From: Mesorhizobium sp. Pch-S
Lineage (GTDB): Bacteria > Pseudomonadota > Alphaproteobacteria > Rhizobiales > Rhizobiaceae
Length of the DNA stretch: 64,000 nucleotides
Assembly: GCF_004136315.1 (NCBI RefSeq)
Contig: NZ_CP029562.1
Span: 5,045,501-5,109,500, forward strand
Reading direction: 5' to 3'
Part shown: positions 55,497-64,000 of the stretch, one piece after another
Layout: each line of letters opens with the position of its first letter
How positions within the stretch are numbered: the stretch's first letter is position 1
Notes under the pieces: model-generated
The model's input: the letters and a program-made list of their open reading frames with translations, nothing else
Databases searched by the model: none
Told to the model about the DNA's origin: nothing
Made by a program: the position numbers and the translations under genes

Positions 55497-56711
55497 TCAG
55501 GCGGCTCTCGCGATGGCGGCGACAGCGGCGAGCGCTGGACCGAGATCACCAGCAGGCGTTATTTCGGTGCGTTCGAGGCCGAGCCAGGCCTGCATCAGTT
55601 TCAGCTCTTCGAACAGCTCGGTCGCGGTTTCCGGCGGCGCGCTCGCTTCAGCATAGGCGGCATGCACGCGCAGCACGCCGGCGGGCCGGTCGGCTTTGAG
55701 GTCGACGCGCGCCACGATCTTCTCGTCATAGAGGAAGGGCAGCACATAGTAGCCGTACTGCCGCTTGTCGGCAGGCGTGTAGATCTCGATGCGATAGCGG
55801 AAGTCGAACAGGTTCTCGGCGCGGCCGCGCTCGAACACCAGCGGATCGAAGGGCGCGAGCAGGGCACGCGCTTCGACCTTGCGAGGCTGGCGTGCGTCCT
55901 TGTGGAGATAAGCGGGTTTGTCCCAGCCTTCGACGCGGACCGGGATCAGTTCACCGTCTTCGACCAGTTCCTCCAGCCGCCCCTTGGTGTCATGCGGCGC
56001 GAGCCGGAAGTAGTCGCGCAGACAGGAGTAAGTCGCCACCCCATGTGCCCGCGCCGACAGGCGCAGCAATTCGCGGTGCGCGTCCTCGGGCGAGGGGACA
56101 GGCATGTCGCGGACGGCCTGTGGCAGTACCCGTTCCGGCAGATCATAGAGACGCTCGAAGCCACGGCGTGAATGGGTGGTGATGCGCCCGGCCCAGAACA
56201 ACCACTCGAAGGCGTGCTTGGCGGCGCTCCAGCCCCACCAGCCGCCATTGCCCTTGTGGCCTTCGATTTCGGAAGCGGCGATGGGGCCGCGTGCTTCGAC
56301 CTCGCGGTAGATCTCCTCGATCATGGACGTGTTCTGGCAGCCCCACTTGGCGAGGCCAAGATACATTTCCTCGCCGCGCCCGGCGCGTTCCATGCGCCAG
56401 CGCATCAGGGGATAGGTCTCGACCGGCAGTAGCGAGGCCTCATGCGCCCAGTATTCGAACAGCAGGCGCTTGCGGCCGGGCGCCATCGCCTCGTCGAGCA
56501 TGGACATCGGGTAGGGGCCAAGACGCGAATAGAGCGGCATGTAGTGCGCCCGCACCACCGCACTGACGGAATCGATCTGCAGAAGGCCAGTGCGCGAAAG
56601 CACACGTCCGAGGTGGCGGCGGTCGGGTGTGCCAACTGGTCGCGGGTCGGCGAAGCCCTGTGCTGCAAGTGCGATACGGCGGGCCGTTTTGAGCGAGATC
56701 CTGTCTTTCAT
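55497..56711 (-). CDS. YcaQ/AlkX-type DNA glycosylase (winged helix, HTH_42)
   Basis: A 404-residue protein of the HTH_42 family, which in other bacteria unhooks DNA interstrand crosslinks. The catalytic-type Q-x-D motif appears as LLQIDSVSAVVRAHYMPLYSRLG near residue 45, followed by a winged-helix array (EYWAHEASLLPVETYPLM; FEWLFWAGRITTHSRRGFERLYDLPERVLP) and a C-terminal LLAPFDPLVFERGR. The Q-x-D form suits the YcaQ rather than the AlkZ (Q-x-Q) type. The start at 56711 is the first ATG of the conserved region. It is a lone gene convergent with a hydrolase. Confidence 0.87.
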   Translation of the reverse strand: MKDRISLKTARRIALAAQGFADPRPVGTPDRRHLGRVLSRTGLLQIDSVSAVVRAHYMPLYSRLGPYPMSMLDEAMAPGRKRLLFEYWAHEASLLPVETYPLMRWRMERAGRGEEMYLGLAKWGCQNTSMIEEIYREVEARGPIAASEIEGHKGNGGWWGWSAAKHAFEWLFWAGRITTHSRRGFERLYDLPERVLPQAVRDMPVPSPEDAHRELLRLSARAHGVATYSCLRDYFRLAPHDTKGRLEELVEDGELIPVRVEGWDKPAYLHKDARQPRKVEARALLAPFDPLVFERGRAENLFDFRYRIEIYTPADKRQYGYYVLPFLYDEKIVARVDLKADRPAGVLRVHAAYAEASAPPETATELFEELKLMQAWLGLERTEITPAGDLGPALAAVAAIARAA

Positions 56712-57041
56712 CCTGACGACATTTTGACTGTTGCGATGAGCCGAGGCTGCCGGCGATTCCACCCATGCTAGCAGGGTTTGGCCGCCGATCCTGTCAGGAG
56801 AGAAAAGTGGAGTAAAAAGTGAAGGAAATCAAATGGGAGCTGATCGGACCAGTTTTGCTGGAAGAGGCGTCCACAGTCGCATTTTGAACAAGGTTTGACT
56901 TGCTTCGCCGAATGCGCTGCGCTAACCGTCGCCGCATTGCAGCATGGGCCCGTAAATCGGTTCAGCGGTTGAACCCACGTGCTTCCGCCCTAGGGTCTTG
57001 TGCTGTATCAGGTGGATAAGCCACCAATGGAAAGTCGCAGC
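56712..57041. other. Promoter region of the nuo operon
   Basis: These 330 bases separate the divergent YcaQ-like gene and nuoA. No gene was found. A TTGACT at 56895-56900 with GCTAAC about 20 bases later is a possible promoter, but the spacing is long. Several GGAG-like words near 56798-56830 are not followed by a real gene. Confidence 0.4.
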
Positions 57042-57407
57042 ATGAACGCACTCCTCAGTTCGTACCTGCCCATCGTTCTCTTCATCGGTGTGGCGCTCGT
57101 CGTAGGCCTTGCCCTTATCGTGGCACCATTCCTGGTCGCGTACCGCAATCCGGACCCGGAAAAGCTGTCGGCCTACGAGTGCGGTTTCAATTCCTTCGAC
57201 GACGCCCGCATGAAATTCGACATCCGTTTCTACCTGGTGTCGATCTTGTTCATCATCTTCGATCTGGAAGTGGCCTTCCTGTTCCCGTGGGCGGTCTCCT
57301 TCGGCCAGATCGGCATGCTCGGCTTCTGGTCCATGATGGTGTTCCTCGGCGTGCTGACCATCGGCTTTGCCTATGAATGGAAAAAAGGAGCGCTGGAATG
57401 GGATTGA
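57042..57407 (+). CDS. nuoA: NADH-quinone oxidoreductase subunit A
   Basis: A 121-residue membrane subunit of complex I. It has three helices, starting with [19 protein letters not shown], then the conserved loop [22 protein letters not shown] with its cysteine and acidic residues, then the last helix [21 protein letters not shown]. The ATG at 57042 is the usual N-terminus. It is the first gene of the nuo operon and overlaps nuoB by 10 bases. Confidence 0.97.
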   Translation: MNALLSSYLPIVLFIGVALVVGLALIVAPFLVAYRNPDPEKLSAYECGFNSFDDARMKFDIRFYLVSILFIIFDLEVAFLFPWAVSFGQIGMLGFWSMMVFLGVLTIGFAYEWKKGALEWD

Positions 57408-57979
57408 GCGACAGTTCCGGCACGCTCGTCGCGCCGAAGCCGAAGGGCATTCTCGATCCAAACACCGGCAAGCCGATCGGTTCGGACGATCCCTTCTTTC
57501 TGGACATCAACAACGAGCTTGCCGACAAGGGCTTCCTGGTCACTTCGAGCGAGGCCCTGATCACCTGGGCGCGCACCGGCTCGCTGATGTACATGACCTT
57601 CGGTCTGGCCTGTTGCGCGGTGGAGATGATCCACAGCGCCATGCCGCGCTATGACAGCGAACGCTTCGGCATCGCTCCGCGCGCTTCACCGCGTCAGTCG
57701 GACGTGATGATCGTCGCCGGCACGCTGACCAACAAGATGGCGCCTGCGCTGCGCAAGGTTTACGACCAGATGCCGGAGCCACGCTACGTCATCTCGATGG
57801 GTTCCTGCGCCAATGGTGGCGGTTATTACCACTATTCCTATTCGGTGGTTCGCGGCTGCGATCGCGTCGTGCCGGTCGACATCTATGTGCCCGGCTGTCC
57901 GCCAACTGCTGAAGCGCTGCTCTACGGGCTGCTTCTTCTGCAGAAGAAGATACGCCGCACTGGCACGATCGAACGGTAA
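57398..57979 (+). CDS. nuoB: NADH-quinone oxidoreductase subunit B
   Basis: A 193-residue peripheral subunit carrying cluster N2, the last FeS cluster before quinone. The cysteine ligands are in [23 protein letters not shown] and [16 protein letters not shown] lies 9-12 bases before the ATG at 57398. nuoC starts 6 bases after its stop. Confidence 0.97.
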   Translation: MGLSDSSGTLVAPKPKGILDPNTGKPIGSDDPFFLDINNELADKGFLVTSSEALITWARTGSLMYMTFGLACCAVEMIHSAMPRYDSERFGIAPRASPRQSDVMIVAGTLTNKMAPALRKVYDQMPEPRYVISMGSCANGGGYYHYSYSVVRGCDRVVPVDIYVPGCPPTAEALLYGLLLLQKKIRRTGTIER

Positions 57980-57985
57980 ACGATC

Positions 57986-58588
57986 ATGAGTGAAGCTCTC
58001 AACAGCCTTGCCGACCATATCAAGGACAAGCTCGGCGCAACGGTGATCGACAGTGTGCTCGCCTATGGCGAGCTGACGGTCCTGGTCGGCGCTGCCGACG
58101 TGGTCAAGGCGGCAACCTTCCTGCGTGATGACGCCAGGTGCCAGTTCGTTTCGATCATCGACGTGTCAGGTGCCGACTATCCGTCGCGGGCGCTGCGCTT
58201 CGACGTGGTCTATCATCTGTTGTCGCCGAAGCAGAATCTGCGCATCCGTCTCAAAACACATGCCGACGAGGAGACGGTGGTTCCGTCCGTAACCGGTGTC
58301 TGGCCGGGTGCCGACTGGTTCGAGCGCGAGACCTATGATCTGTACGGCGTGCTGTTTTCCGGCCATCCGGACCTGCGCCGCATCCTGACGGATTATGGTT
58401 TCGACGGCCACCCGCTGCGCAAGGACTTCCCGCTCACTGGCTTCGTCGAGGTGCGTTACGACGACGAAGCCAAGCGCGTGATCTACGAGCCGGTGGAGTT
58501 GAAGCAGGAATTCCGCAGTTTTGATTTTCTCTCGCCGTGGGAGGGCACGGAATACGTGCTGCCGGGCGATGAAAAGGCGAAGCAATGA
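57986..58588 (+). CDS. nuoC: NADH-quinone oxidoreductase subunit C
   Basis: A 200-residue 30-kDa-type subunit of the peripheral arm. The signature segment [21 protein letters not shown] and the following [15 protein letters not shown] are intact. It is separate from NuoD, as in alphaproteobacteria. Its stop overlaps by 4 bases a tiny ORF for a membrane peptide. Confidence 0.97.
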   Translation: MSEALNSLADHIKDKLGATVIDSVLAYGELTVLVGAADVVKAATFLRDDARCQFVSIIDVSGADYPSRALRFDVVYHLLSPKQNLRIRLKTHADEETVVPSVTGVWPGADWFERETYDLYGVLFSGHPDLRRILTDYGFDGHPLRKDFPLTGFVEVRYDDEAKRVIYEPVELKQEFRSFDFLSPWEGTEYVLPGDEKAKQ

Positions 58589-58692
58589 CCGGCGGCAAAG
58601 CGGCTGGCGGCTCGACCGTGCGCAAGGTGCTGTGGCTGGTTCTGGCCGGCGTCACTGCGTATGTCGTGGCTCAGCTCGTGAAGGCGCTCTAG
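58585..58692 (+). CDS. 35-residue membrane peptide between nuoC and nuoD
   Basis: An ATG at 58585 overlaps the nuoC stop (ATGA) and opens 35 codons ending in TAG at 58692. The product has a small polar start ([14 protein letters not shown]) and a single hydrophobic helix ([18 protein letters not shown]). The coupled start and single membrane span argue that it is translated. I do not recognise a family; a complex I assembly or stabilising peptide is a guess. nuoD starts 21 bases later. Confidence 0.55.
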   Translation: MTGGKAAGGSTVRKVLWLVLAGVTAYVVAQLVKAL

Positions 58693-58713
58693 GCAGCAAG
58701 GTCAGTAAATCAA

Positions 58714-59904
58714 ATGGCTGAGACCTCAGTTCGCAACTTCAATATCAACTTCGGCCCGCAGCATCCGGCCGCGCACGGCGTTTTGCGCCTCGTGCTGGAG
58801 CTAGATGGCGAGGTGGTCGATCGTGTCGATCCGCATATCGGCCTGCTGCACCGCGGCACGGAGAAGCTGATCGAGCACAAGACCTACCTGCAGGCGGTGC
58901 CTTATCTCGACCGGCTCGACTACTGCGCGCCTATGAACCAGGAGCATGCTTTCGCGCTCGCCGCGGAAAAACTGCTCGGGATCGAGGTGCCGAAGCGCGG
59001 TCAGTTGATCCGCGTGCTTTATTCCGAGATAGGCCGCATCATGTCGCACATCCTCAATGTGACGACGCAGGCTATGGACGTTGGCGCACTGACCCCGCCG
59101 CTGTGGGGGTTCATCGAGCGCGAAAAGCTTATGGTGTTCTACGAGCGGGCTTCCGGTTCGCGCATGCATGCCGCCTATTTCCGTCCCGGTGGCGTGCATC
59201 AGGATCTGCCGAAGCAGCTGATCGAAGACATCGGCAGGTGGATCGATCCGTTCCTGAAGTCGATCGACGATCTCGACGCGCTGCTCACCCCCAACCGCAT
59301 CTTCAAGCAGCGCAATGCCGACATCGGTGTCGTGTCATTGGACGATGCCTGGGCCTGGGGCTTCTCGGGCGTGATGGTGCGTGGTTCGGGCGCGGCCTGG
59401 GACCTGCGCAAGTCACAGCCCTATGAATGCTATTCGGAACTGGAATTCGACATCCCGATCGGCAAGAACGGCGACTGTTACGATCGCTATCTCATTCGTA
59501 TGGAAGAGATGCGCCAATCGGCACGGATCATGCGCCAGTGCGTCGATCTGCTGCTCGGCAAGGAAAGCGCCGGCCCGGTGTCGAACATCGACGGCAAGGT
59601 GGTGCCGCCTAAGCGTGGCGAGATGAAGCGTTCGATGGAAGCGCTCATCCATCACTTCAAGCTCTACACCGAAGGTTATCGTGTTCCGCCCGGCGAGGTC
59701 TACGCAGCCGTCGAAGCGCCGAAGGGCGAGTTCGGCGTCTTCCTGGTCTCCGACGGCACCAACAAGCCTTATCGCTGCAAGCTGCGCGCGCCTGGTTTCG
59801 CGCATCTGCAGGCCATGGATTTCCTGTGCCGCGGCCACATGCTGGCCGACGTCACCGCCATCCTCGGCTCCCTCGACATCGTGTTCGGAGAGGTTGACCG
59901 CTAA
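58714..59904 (+). CDS. nuoD: NADH-quinone oxidoreductase subunit D
   Basis: A 396-residue 49-kDa-type subunit lining the quinone site. [26 protein letters not shown] is the classic N-terminus, with conserved His and [30 protein letters not shown] and the final [18 protein letters not shown] complete it. nuoE begins immediately after its stop (TAA-ATG). Confidence 0.97.
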   Translation: MAETSVRNFNINFGPQHPAAHGVLRLVLELDGEVVDRVDPHIGLLHRGTEKLIEHKTYLQAVPYLDRLDYCAPMNQEHAFALAAEKLLGIEVPKRGQLIRVLYSEIGRIMSHILNVTTQAMDVGALTPPLWGFIEREKLMVFYERASGSRMHAAYFRPGGVHQDLPKQLIEDIGRWIDPFLKSIDDLDALLTPNRIFKQRNADIGVVSLDDAWAWGFSGVMVRGSGAAWDLRKSQPYECYSELEFDIPIGKNGDCYDRYLIRMEEMRQSARIMRQCVDLLLGKESAGPVSNIDGKVVPPKRGEMKRSMEALIHHFKLYTEGYRVPPGEVYAAVEAPKGEFGVFLVSDGTNKPYRCKLRAPGFAHLQAMDFLCRGHMLADVTAILGSLDIVFGEVDR

Positions 59905-61125
59905 ATGTCAGTCCGTCGTCTCGCAGATGCAAGCGTCCAGCCAGCTTCCTTCGCTTTCAACAAGGCGAATGCGGCGTCGGCCAGGAAGTGGATCGCCAAG
60001 TACCCGAAAGGCCGCGAACAGTCGGCCATCATCCCGCTTTTGATGCTGGCGCAGGAGCAGGAAGGCTGGGTCACCAAGGCGGCGATCGAGTCGATCTGCG
60101 AAATGCTCGGCATGCCCTATATCCGCGGGCTGGAAGTCGCCACCTTCTATACGCAGTACCAGCTGAAGCCGGTCGGCACCCGCGCTCATGTCCAGGTATG
60201 CGGCACCACGCCCTGCATGCTGCGCGGCTCTGAAGAGCTGATGGATGTCTGCCGCTCCAAGATCCATCACGACCAGTTCCACACCAATGCCGACGGCACG
60301 CTGTCGTGGGAGGAGGTCGAGTGCCTCGGCGCCTGCGTGAATGCGCCGATGGTCATGATCTTCAAGGACACTTATGAGGATCTGACGCCGCAGCGGCTGG
60401 CCGAGATCATTGATGATTTCGAGGCGGGCAAGGGGCATTCCGCGCCGGTCGGTCCGCAGAACGGCCGTTATTTCTCGGCACCGGTCAGTGGTTTCACCTC
60501 GCTGGCCGATGAGAAGCAGATCCTCAAGACCACGCGCGACAAGGCGACCAAGGCTGCCGCGCGCACCACCAAGGAAGCACCTGCTGTCGCGGCAGAGCCG
60601 GTGAAAGCCGCCGCTGTGGCACCGTCCAATGCTGCCAAGCCGAAGACCGACGCCATCGAAACGAGCCCGGCGGTGAAGACCCCATCCAAGGTCAAGGTCG
60701 CGCCGGCTGCCGAAAAGGCTGCAAGCGTCAAGGCGCCGAAGGCAAAGGCTGAAGCCAGGCCGGCTGCATCAAAGGCTGAAACCGCCGCTGCGCCGAAGAA
60801 GGCGCCGGCAAAGAAGGAAGCTGCGCCCGCCAAGCCTTCGCTGGAAGACAAGAACCGTCCGAAAGGCATCTCGAAGCCGGCCGCTGTTGACGACCTTCAG
60901 TTGATCTCCGGCGTCGGCCCCAAGATCGAAGCCACGCTGCATGAACTCGGTATCTTCACTTACGCCCAGGTGGCGTCGTGGAAGAAAGCCGAGCGCGAGT
61001 GGGTGGACGGGTACCTTTCCTTCCATGGCCGCATCGAACGCGAGGACTGGGTCAAGCAGGCCAAGGCGCTCGCCAAGGGTGGCGTCGAGGAATACATCCG
61101 CGTGTTCGGCAAGAAACCGGTCTGA
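59905..61125 (+). CDS. nuoE: NADH-quinone oxidoreductase subunit E with a long HhH-like C-terminal extension
   Basis: A 406-residue protein, more than twice the usual 160-220. Residues 1 to about 190 are the 24-kDa-type subunit with [2Fe-2S] ligands Cys99, Cys104, Cys140 and Cys144 (VQVCGTTPC; VECLGACVNAP). A long Ala/Lys/Pro-rich linker (about 210-325) follows. The last 80 residues contain a helix-hairpin-helix-like module (LISGVGPKIEATLHELGIFT, WVDGYLSFHGRIEREDW). The same module ends a separate protein encoded after nuoF. The extension is not needed for cluster N1a binding and its partner is unknown. The start directly abuts nuoD. Confidence 0.94.
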   Translation: MSVRRLADASVQPASFAFNKANAASARKWIAKYPKGREQSAIIPLLMLAQEQEGWVTKAAIESICEMLGMPYIRGLEVATFYTQYQLKPVGTRAHVQVCGTTPCMLRGSEELMDVCRSKIHHDQFHTNADGTLSWEEVECLGACVNAPMVMIFKDTYEDLTPQRLAEIIDDFEAGKGHSAPVGPQNGRYFSAPVSGFTSLADEKQILKTTRDKATKAAARTTKEAPAVAAEPVKAAAVAPSNAAKPKTDAIETSPAVKTPSKVKVAPAAEKAASVKAPKAKAEARPAASKAETAAAPKKAPAKKEAAPAKPSLEDKNRPKGISKPAAVDDLQLISGVGPKIEATLHELGIFTYAQVASWKKAEREWVDGYLSFHGRIEREDWVKQAKALAKGGVEEYIRVFGKKPV

Positions 61126-61138
61126 GGAAGCATAGACC

Positions 61139-61774
61139 ATGGCTAGCTTTGGCAAGAGAGGGCAGGATACGCAGCGTTCGTCGAACGCCGTGCGCCCGCT
61201 TGCCGGCAGCGCGCCCCGGATCTCGCCGCAGAAACCAAGCCCACATGTGATCTATCGAGATGGTGAGACGGAACGTCCGCAGTTCCATGGTTCATTCATC
61301 GATTTGCACTGGCCGAAGCTCGGGGCGGGCGCGGCGGCACTGTTCGCATTCGGATATTCCATCTCGTCGGGCAGGACCGATCCCTTCAGCCTCGTGCTTG
61401 TAACGGCGCTCGCGGGTGGCATGGTCTATTTCGTGCTCAACAAGTTCCGCAAGTCGGTCGACGACGTCCACACCGCACGTACCGAGATTTTCAGGTCGCC
61501 GCGCTTTGCCGTCGGCGCGCTGTTGGGACTTTGTTATTTTGTCTATTCGACGTTCTTTGGTTCCAGCGAGTCGACAGGAAACCAGATCGCCGACGCGGTG
61601 GCGAAGTTCCAGGATCCGTTGACCCCTTTTCGTGATGGCTTTCAGCAGCAGGATTTGTCAGCTGTCGCCATGCTCATCCTCAAGGCTGCCGGCATGATGG
61701 TTTTCGGCGGCCTGATCGTAAGAACCGTAGCCAGGCGAGTGCTTGGCGAAGAAGAAAGCGGGAGCACCACATAA
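61139..61774 (+). CDS. Membrane protein of unknown function inside the nuo operon
   Basis: A 211-residue protein between nuoE and nuoF. A polar N-terminus of about 55 residues is followed by hydrophobic segments [50 protein letters not shown] and [17 protein letters not shown], so three or four helices. No family was recognised. Its stop overlaps the nuoF start (TAATG), so it is translated with the complex I genes. It could help assemble or anchor the complex. Confidence 0.7.
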   Translation: MASFGKRGQDTQRSSNAVRPLAGSAPRISPQKPSPHVIYRDGETERPQFHGSFIDLHWPKLGAGAAALFAFGYSISSGRTDPFSLVLVTALAGGMVYFVLNKFRKSVDDVHTARTEIFRSPRFAVGALLGLCYFVYSTFFGSSESTGNQIADAVAKFQDPLTPFRDGFQQQDLSAVAMLILKAAGMMVFGGLIVRTVARRVLGEEESGSTT

Positions 61775-63078
61775 TGCTTCAGGACAAGGACCGCATCTTC
61801 ACCAATATCTACGGCCGCTTCGACCAGTCGCTGCAAGGCGCCATGGCGCGCGGGCAGTGGGATGGCACCAAGGCGATCATCGACAAGGGCCGTGACTGGA
61901 TCATCAACGAGATGAAGGCGTCGGGGCTGCGTGGCCGTGGCGGAGCCGGCTTCCCGACAGGCCTCAAATGGTCGTTCATGCCCAAGCAGAGCGACGGCCG
62001 TCCGAGCTATCTCGTCGTCAATGCCGACGAATCCGAGCCGGGAACCTGCAAGGATCGCGATATCCTGCGTCATGATCCTCACACGCTGGTTGAGGGTTGC
62101 CTGCTGGCCGGCTTCGCCATGGGGGCGGTTGCTGCCTACATCTATGTCCGCGGCGAATTCATCCGTGAGCGTGAGGCGCTGCAGCGGGCCATCGATGAGG
62201 CTTACGAAGCCAAGCTGATCGGCAAGGGCAACAAGAACGGCTACGATTTCGACATCTACGTCCATCATGGCGCGGGTGCCTATATCTGCGGCGAAGAGAC
62301 CGCGCTGCTGGAAAGCCTGGAAGGCAAGAAGGGCCAGCCGCGCCTGAAGCCGCCGTTCCCGGCCAATGTCGGCCTTTATGGCTGCCCGACCACGGTCAAC
62401 AATGTCGAGTCGATCGCCGTGGCCCCTACCATCCTGCGCCGCGGCGCAGCATGGTTCTCGTCGATCGGCCGCCCGAACAATGTCGGCACCAAGCTGTTCA
62501 TGCTGGTTGGCCACGTCAACACGCCCTGCACCGTCGAAGAAGCGATGGGCATCACCTTCCGCGAACTCATCGAGAAGCATGGCGGCGGCATCCGCGGTGG
62601 CTGGGACAACCTGCTCGCCGTCATCCCTGGCGGTGCGTCCTGCCCGGTCGTCAAGGCCGAGGACATCATCGACTGCCCGATGGATTTCGATGGCCTGCGC
62701 GAGAAGAAATCCTCGTTTGGCACGGCTGCCGTCATCGTCATGGACAAGTCGACCGATATCGTGAAGGCGATCGCCAGACTTGCCTATTTCTTCAAGCACG
62801 AAAGCTGTGGCCAGTGCACGCCATGCCGTGAAGGCACGGGCTGGATGTGGCGGGTGATGGAACGGCTGGTGCGCGGCGAGGCGCAGAAGCGCGAGATCGA
62901 CATGCTGCTCGATGTCACGAAGCAGATCGAAGGTCACACGATCTGCGCGCTCGGCGATGCTGCGGCCTGGCCCATCCAGGGTCTGATCCGCAACTTCCGC
63001 CCGGAGATCGAGCGCCGCATCGACGAATTCACCCGCAACGCACACCGTGCCGAGCCGGTGCTTGTGGCGGCTGAGTAA
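61774..63078 (+). CDS. nuoF: NADH-quinone oxidoreductase subunit F
   Basis: A 434-residue 51-kDa-type subunit that binds NADH and FMN. The FMN-binding glycine-rich region is [30 protein letters not shown] follows, and the N3 cluster ligands lie in [15 protein letters not shown] plus a later cysteine ([13 protein letters not shown]). The start overlaps the membrane-protein gene by one base. Confidence 0.97.
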   Translation: MLQDKDRIFTNIYGRFDQSLQGAMARGQWDGTKAIIDKGRDWIINEMKASGLRGRGGAGFPTGLKWSFMPKQSDGRPSYLVVNADESEPGTCKDRDILRHDPHTLVEGCLLAGFAMGAVAAYIYVRGEFIREREALQRAIDEAYEAKLIGKGNKNGYDFDIYVHHGAGAYICGEETALLESLEGKKGQPRLKPPFPANVGLYGCPTTVNNVESIAVAPTILRRGAAWFSSIGRPNNVGTKLFMLVGHVNTPCTVEEAMGITFRELIEKHGGGIRGGWDNLLAVIPGGASCPVVKAEDIIDCPMDFDGLREKKSSFGTAAVIVMDKSTDIVKAIARLAYFFKHESCGQCTPCREGTGWMWRVMERLVRGEAQKREIDMLLDVTKQIEGHTICALGDAAAWPIQGLIRNFRPEIERRIDEFTRNAHRAEPVLVAAE

Positions 63079-63172
63079 CATAAGGCAAGAAACGGAAGCC
63101 GGGACAAACCCGGGTTTCAAGGAAACGGCTGAAAGCAGGGCATCAGGAACGAAACGGCTTAGGAGTGAGCCA

Positions 63173-63895
63173 ATGTCGATGTTTCCCATACCCGACACAG
63201 TGCCTGACAGGAACGAATTCGAGAAAATGACCCAGGATCTGACCAGGATGATGCCGCAGGAGATGGCCAGTGCCGTCAACCTGTTCGCGCATCCGGTTGC
63301 CGGTGCCGCCGCATTCTCGGCGCTCGGCTTCGGTCTGGCCAGCCATGCTTTCGGCGTCTGGGTCGGCGCGCTGACCGGTGCCGCCGAGATGTCGCAGCGC
63401 CTTATGCAGCCGGTTCTGGACGATTTCCCCGGCTCAGCGAGGAGCTTTGCCGACCGTGACGACGCACCGGTCGCCAAGGCTCCGGCAGTGCGGGCACGCG
63501 TTGCAACAAGAAAGCTGATCGCAGAAGCACAGTCCGTGGCCGAAAAGATCGTGGAACCGGTCGTTGAGACGACGGAAGACATTCAGCCCGTCGAGACCGC
63601 CGTGGTCGAAGTGCCCGCTGCCGTCGCCGTCACTGCCTTGATGCCGGAAGATTTCCGCAAGCCCGCCAGCATCGACAAACCCGCCGTTCCGGACGACCTC
63701 AAGGCAATCGCCGGTGTCGGTCCGAAGCTTGAAAAGGTCCTGAACGATCTCGGTGTCTGGACCTATACGCAGGTCGCTGCCTGGACGCCTGCCGAGGTTG
63801 CCTGGGTGGACGACTATCTTGGCTTCAAGGGCCGTGTCGAACGCGACGGCTGGCTGACACAAGCGGCGGCTTTGACCGCCAAGACGAAAAACTGA
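63173..63895 (+). CDS. HhH-domain protein between nuoF and nuoG, homologous to the NuoE tail
   Basis: A 240-residue protein with AGGAG 8-12 bases before its ATG. An N-terminal helix-rich region (residues 1 to about 90, with LTRMMPQEMASAVNLF and a hydrophobic stretch AFSALGFGLASHAFGVWVGAL) resembles phasin-like helical proteins only loosely. A charged linker precedes the final 69 residues, which contain IAGVGPKLEKVLNDLGVWTY and WVDDYLGFKGRVERDGW. By hand alignment 34 of 59 residues match the C-terminus of the NuoE of this operon. Function unknown. The pairing suggests an accessory subunit or assembly factor. Confidence 0.72.
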   Translation: MSMFPIPDTVPDRNEFEKMTQDLTRMMPQEMASAVNLFAHPVAGAAAFSALGFGLASHAFGVWVGALTGAAEMSQRLMQPVLDDFPGSARSFADRDDAPVAKAPAVRARVATRKLIAEAQSVAEKIVEPVVETTEDIQPVETAVVEVPAAVAVTALMPEDFRKPASIDKPAVPDDLKAIAGVGPKLEKVLNDLGVWTYTQVAAWTPAEVAWVDDYLGFKGRVERDGWLTQAAALTAKTKN

Positions 63896-63915
63896 GCGAA
63901 GGAAAGGCGACGGCG

Positions 63916-63993
63916 ATGCAGGTCCACGACACGCGCGATGTGCTCGCCGTTCGCAACGCATACGAAGCGGCCCAGGCCGCCAGGAGCAATTGA
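63916..63993 (+). CDS. 25-residue ORF before nuoG
   Basis: An ATG at 63916, preceded by AAGGAAAGG about 8-16 bases upstream, opens 25 codons (polar, helical: DVLAVRNAYEAAQAARSN) ending in TGA, which overlaps the nuoG start (TGATG). It may be a real peptide or a translational-coupling leader. Evidence is limited to the start, overlap and spacing. Confidence 0.4.
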   Translation: MQVHDTRDVLAVRNAYEAAQAARSN

Positions 63994-64000
63994 TGGCAAA
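63993..64000 (+). CDS. nuoG: Start of nuoG (cut by the window)
   Basis: Only MAK is in the window. AGGAG lies 8-12 bases upstream of the ATG, which overlaps the stop of the 25-codon ORF. The identity is inferred from position in the nuo operon. Confidence 0.65.

Noticed and set aside
61642..63582. 646-codon open frame on the minus strand
   Set aside because: It is antisense to nuoF and neighbours. Such long antisense frames are expected in GC-rich DNA with strong third-position bias.

Overview
The window looks like the chromosome of an alphaproteobacterium of the order Hyphomicrobiales (Rhizobiales), most likely a Mesorhizobium/Aminobacter-type Phyllobacteriaceae. The evidence is the high GC content, three kinds of palindromic intergenic repeat typical of rhizobia (near 24-69, 4438-4483 and 34185-34227), BA14K, DUF982, DUF1127 and DUF1636 family proteins, the aerobic cobalamin gene set, and a rhizobial complex I operon with extra small genes. 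No phage, transposase, integrase or CRISPR array was found. The genus is inference; the order is well supported.

Layout. 0.1-7 kb: an RND efflux pump (permease plus adaptor) divergent from a TetR regulator with two palindromic operators, then a small membrane protein and an MFS transporter. 7-12.7 kb: a GFA-like zinc protein, an FMN reductase, a leftward DUF1127/SDR-DoxX/DUF2269 group divergent from a LysR regulator, and a RecD-like helicase. 12.9-17 kb: a large autotransporter built from repeated passenger modules. 17-34 kb: ordinary chromosomal genes (PP2C phosphatase, pdxJ, kup, hydrolase, FAD monooxygenase, LysR, TetR-ilvC, BA14K, an EEP-family nuclease/phosphatase, NUDIX, cupin), a MacAB-type exporter whose adaptor gene is frameshifted, phzF and tRNA-Lys(CUU). 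34-35.7 kb: three small hypothetical genes.

35.8-51.3 kb: a cobalamin locus read leftward behind a B12 riboswitch: DUF1636, cobW, cobN, cobG, cobH, cobI, cobJ, then cobL, cobE, cobM, cobA, cobB, cobS, cobT. Most neighbours overlap by 4 bases. cobK lies inside the cluster on the opposite strand; its start overlaps or abuts that of cobL and its end overlaps cobJ. The set covers methylation of uroporphyrinogen III through to hydrogenobyrinic acid diamide, part of the cobalt chelatase, and nucleotide-loop assembly. cobF, cobO, cobQ, cobP, the chelatase partners (cobaltochelatase CobS/CobT) and cobR are not in the window.

51.4-56.7 kb: LysR/NmrA divergent pair, a small kinase-like P-loop protein, a GNAT acetyltransferase, an exported alpha/beta hydrolase and a YcaQ-type DNA glycosylase. 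57 kb to the end: the respiratory complex I operon, nuoA-B-C-(35-aa membrane peptide)-D-E-(membrane protein)-F-(HhH-domain protein)-(25-aa peptide)-G, with nuoG only begun. The most unusual biology here is this operon: NuoE carries a long Ala/Lys-rich tail ending in a helix-hairpin-helix-like module, and a separate gene after nuoF ends in a clearly homologous copy of that module. These form a candidate complex I accessory system together with two tiny ORFs and a membrane protein.
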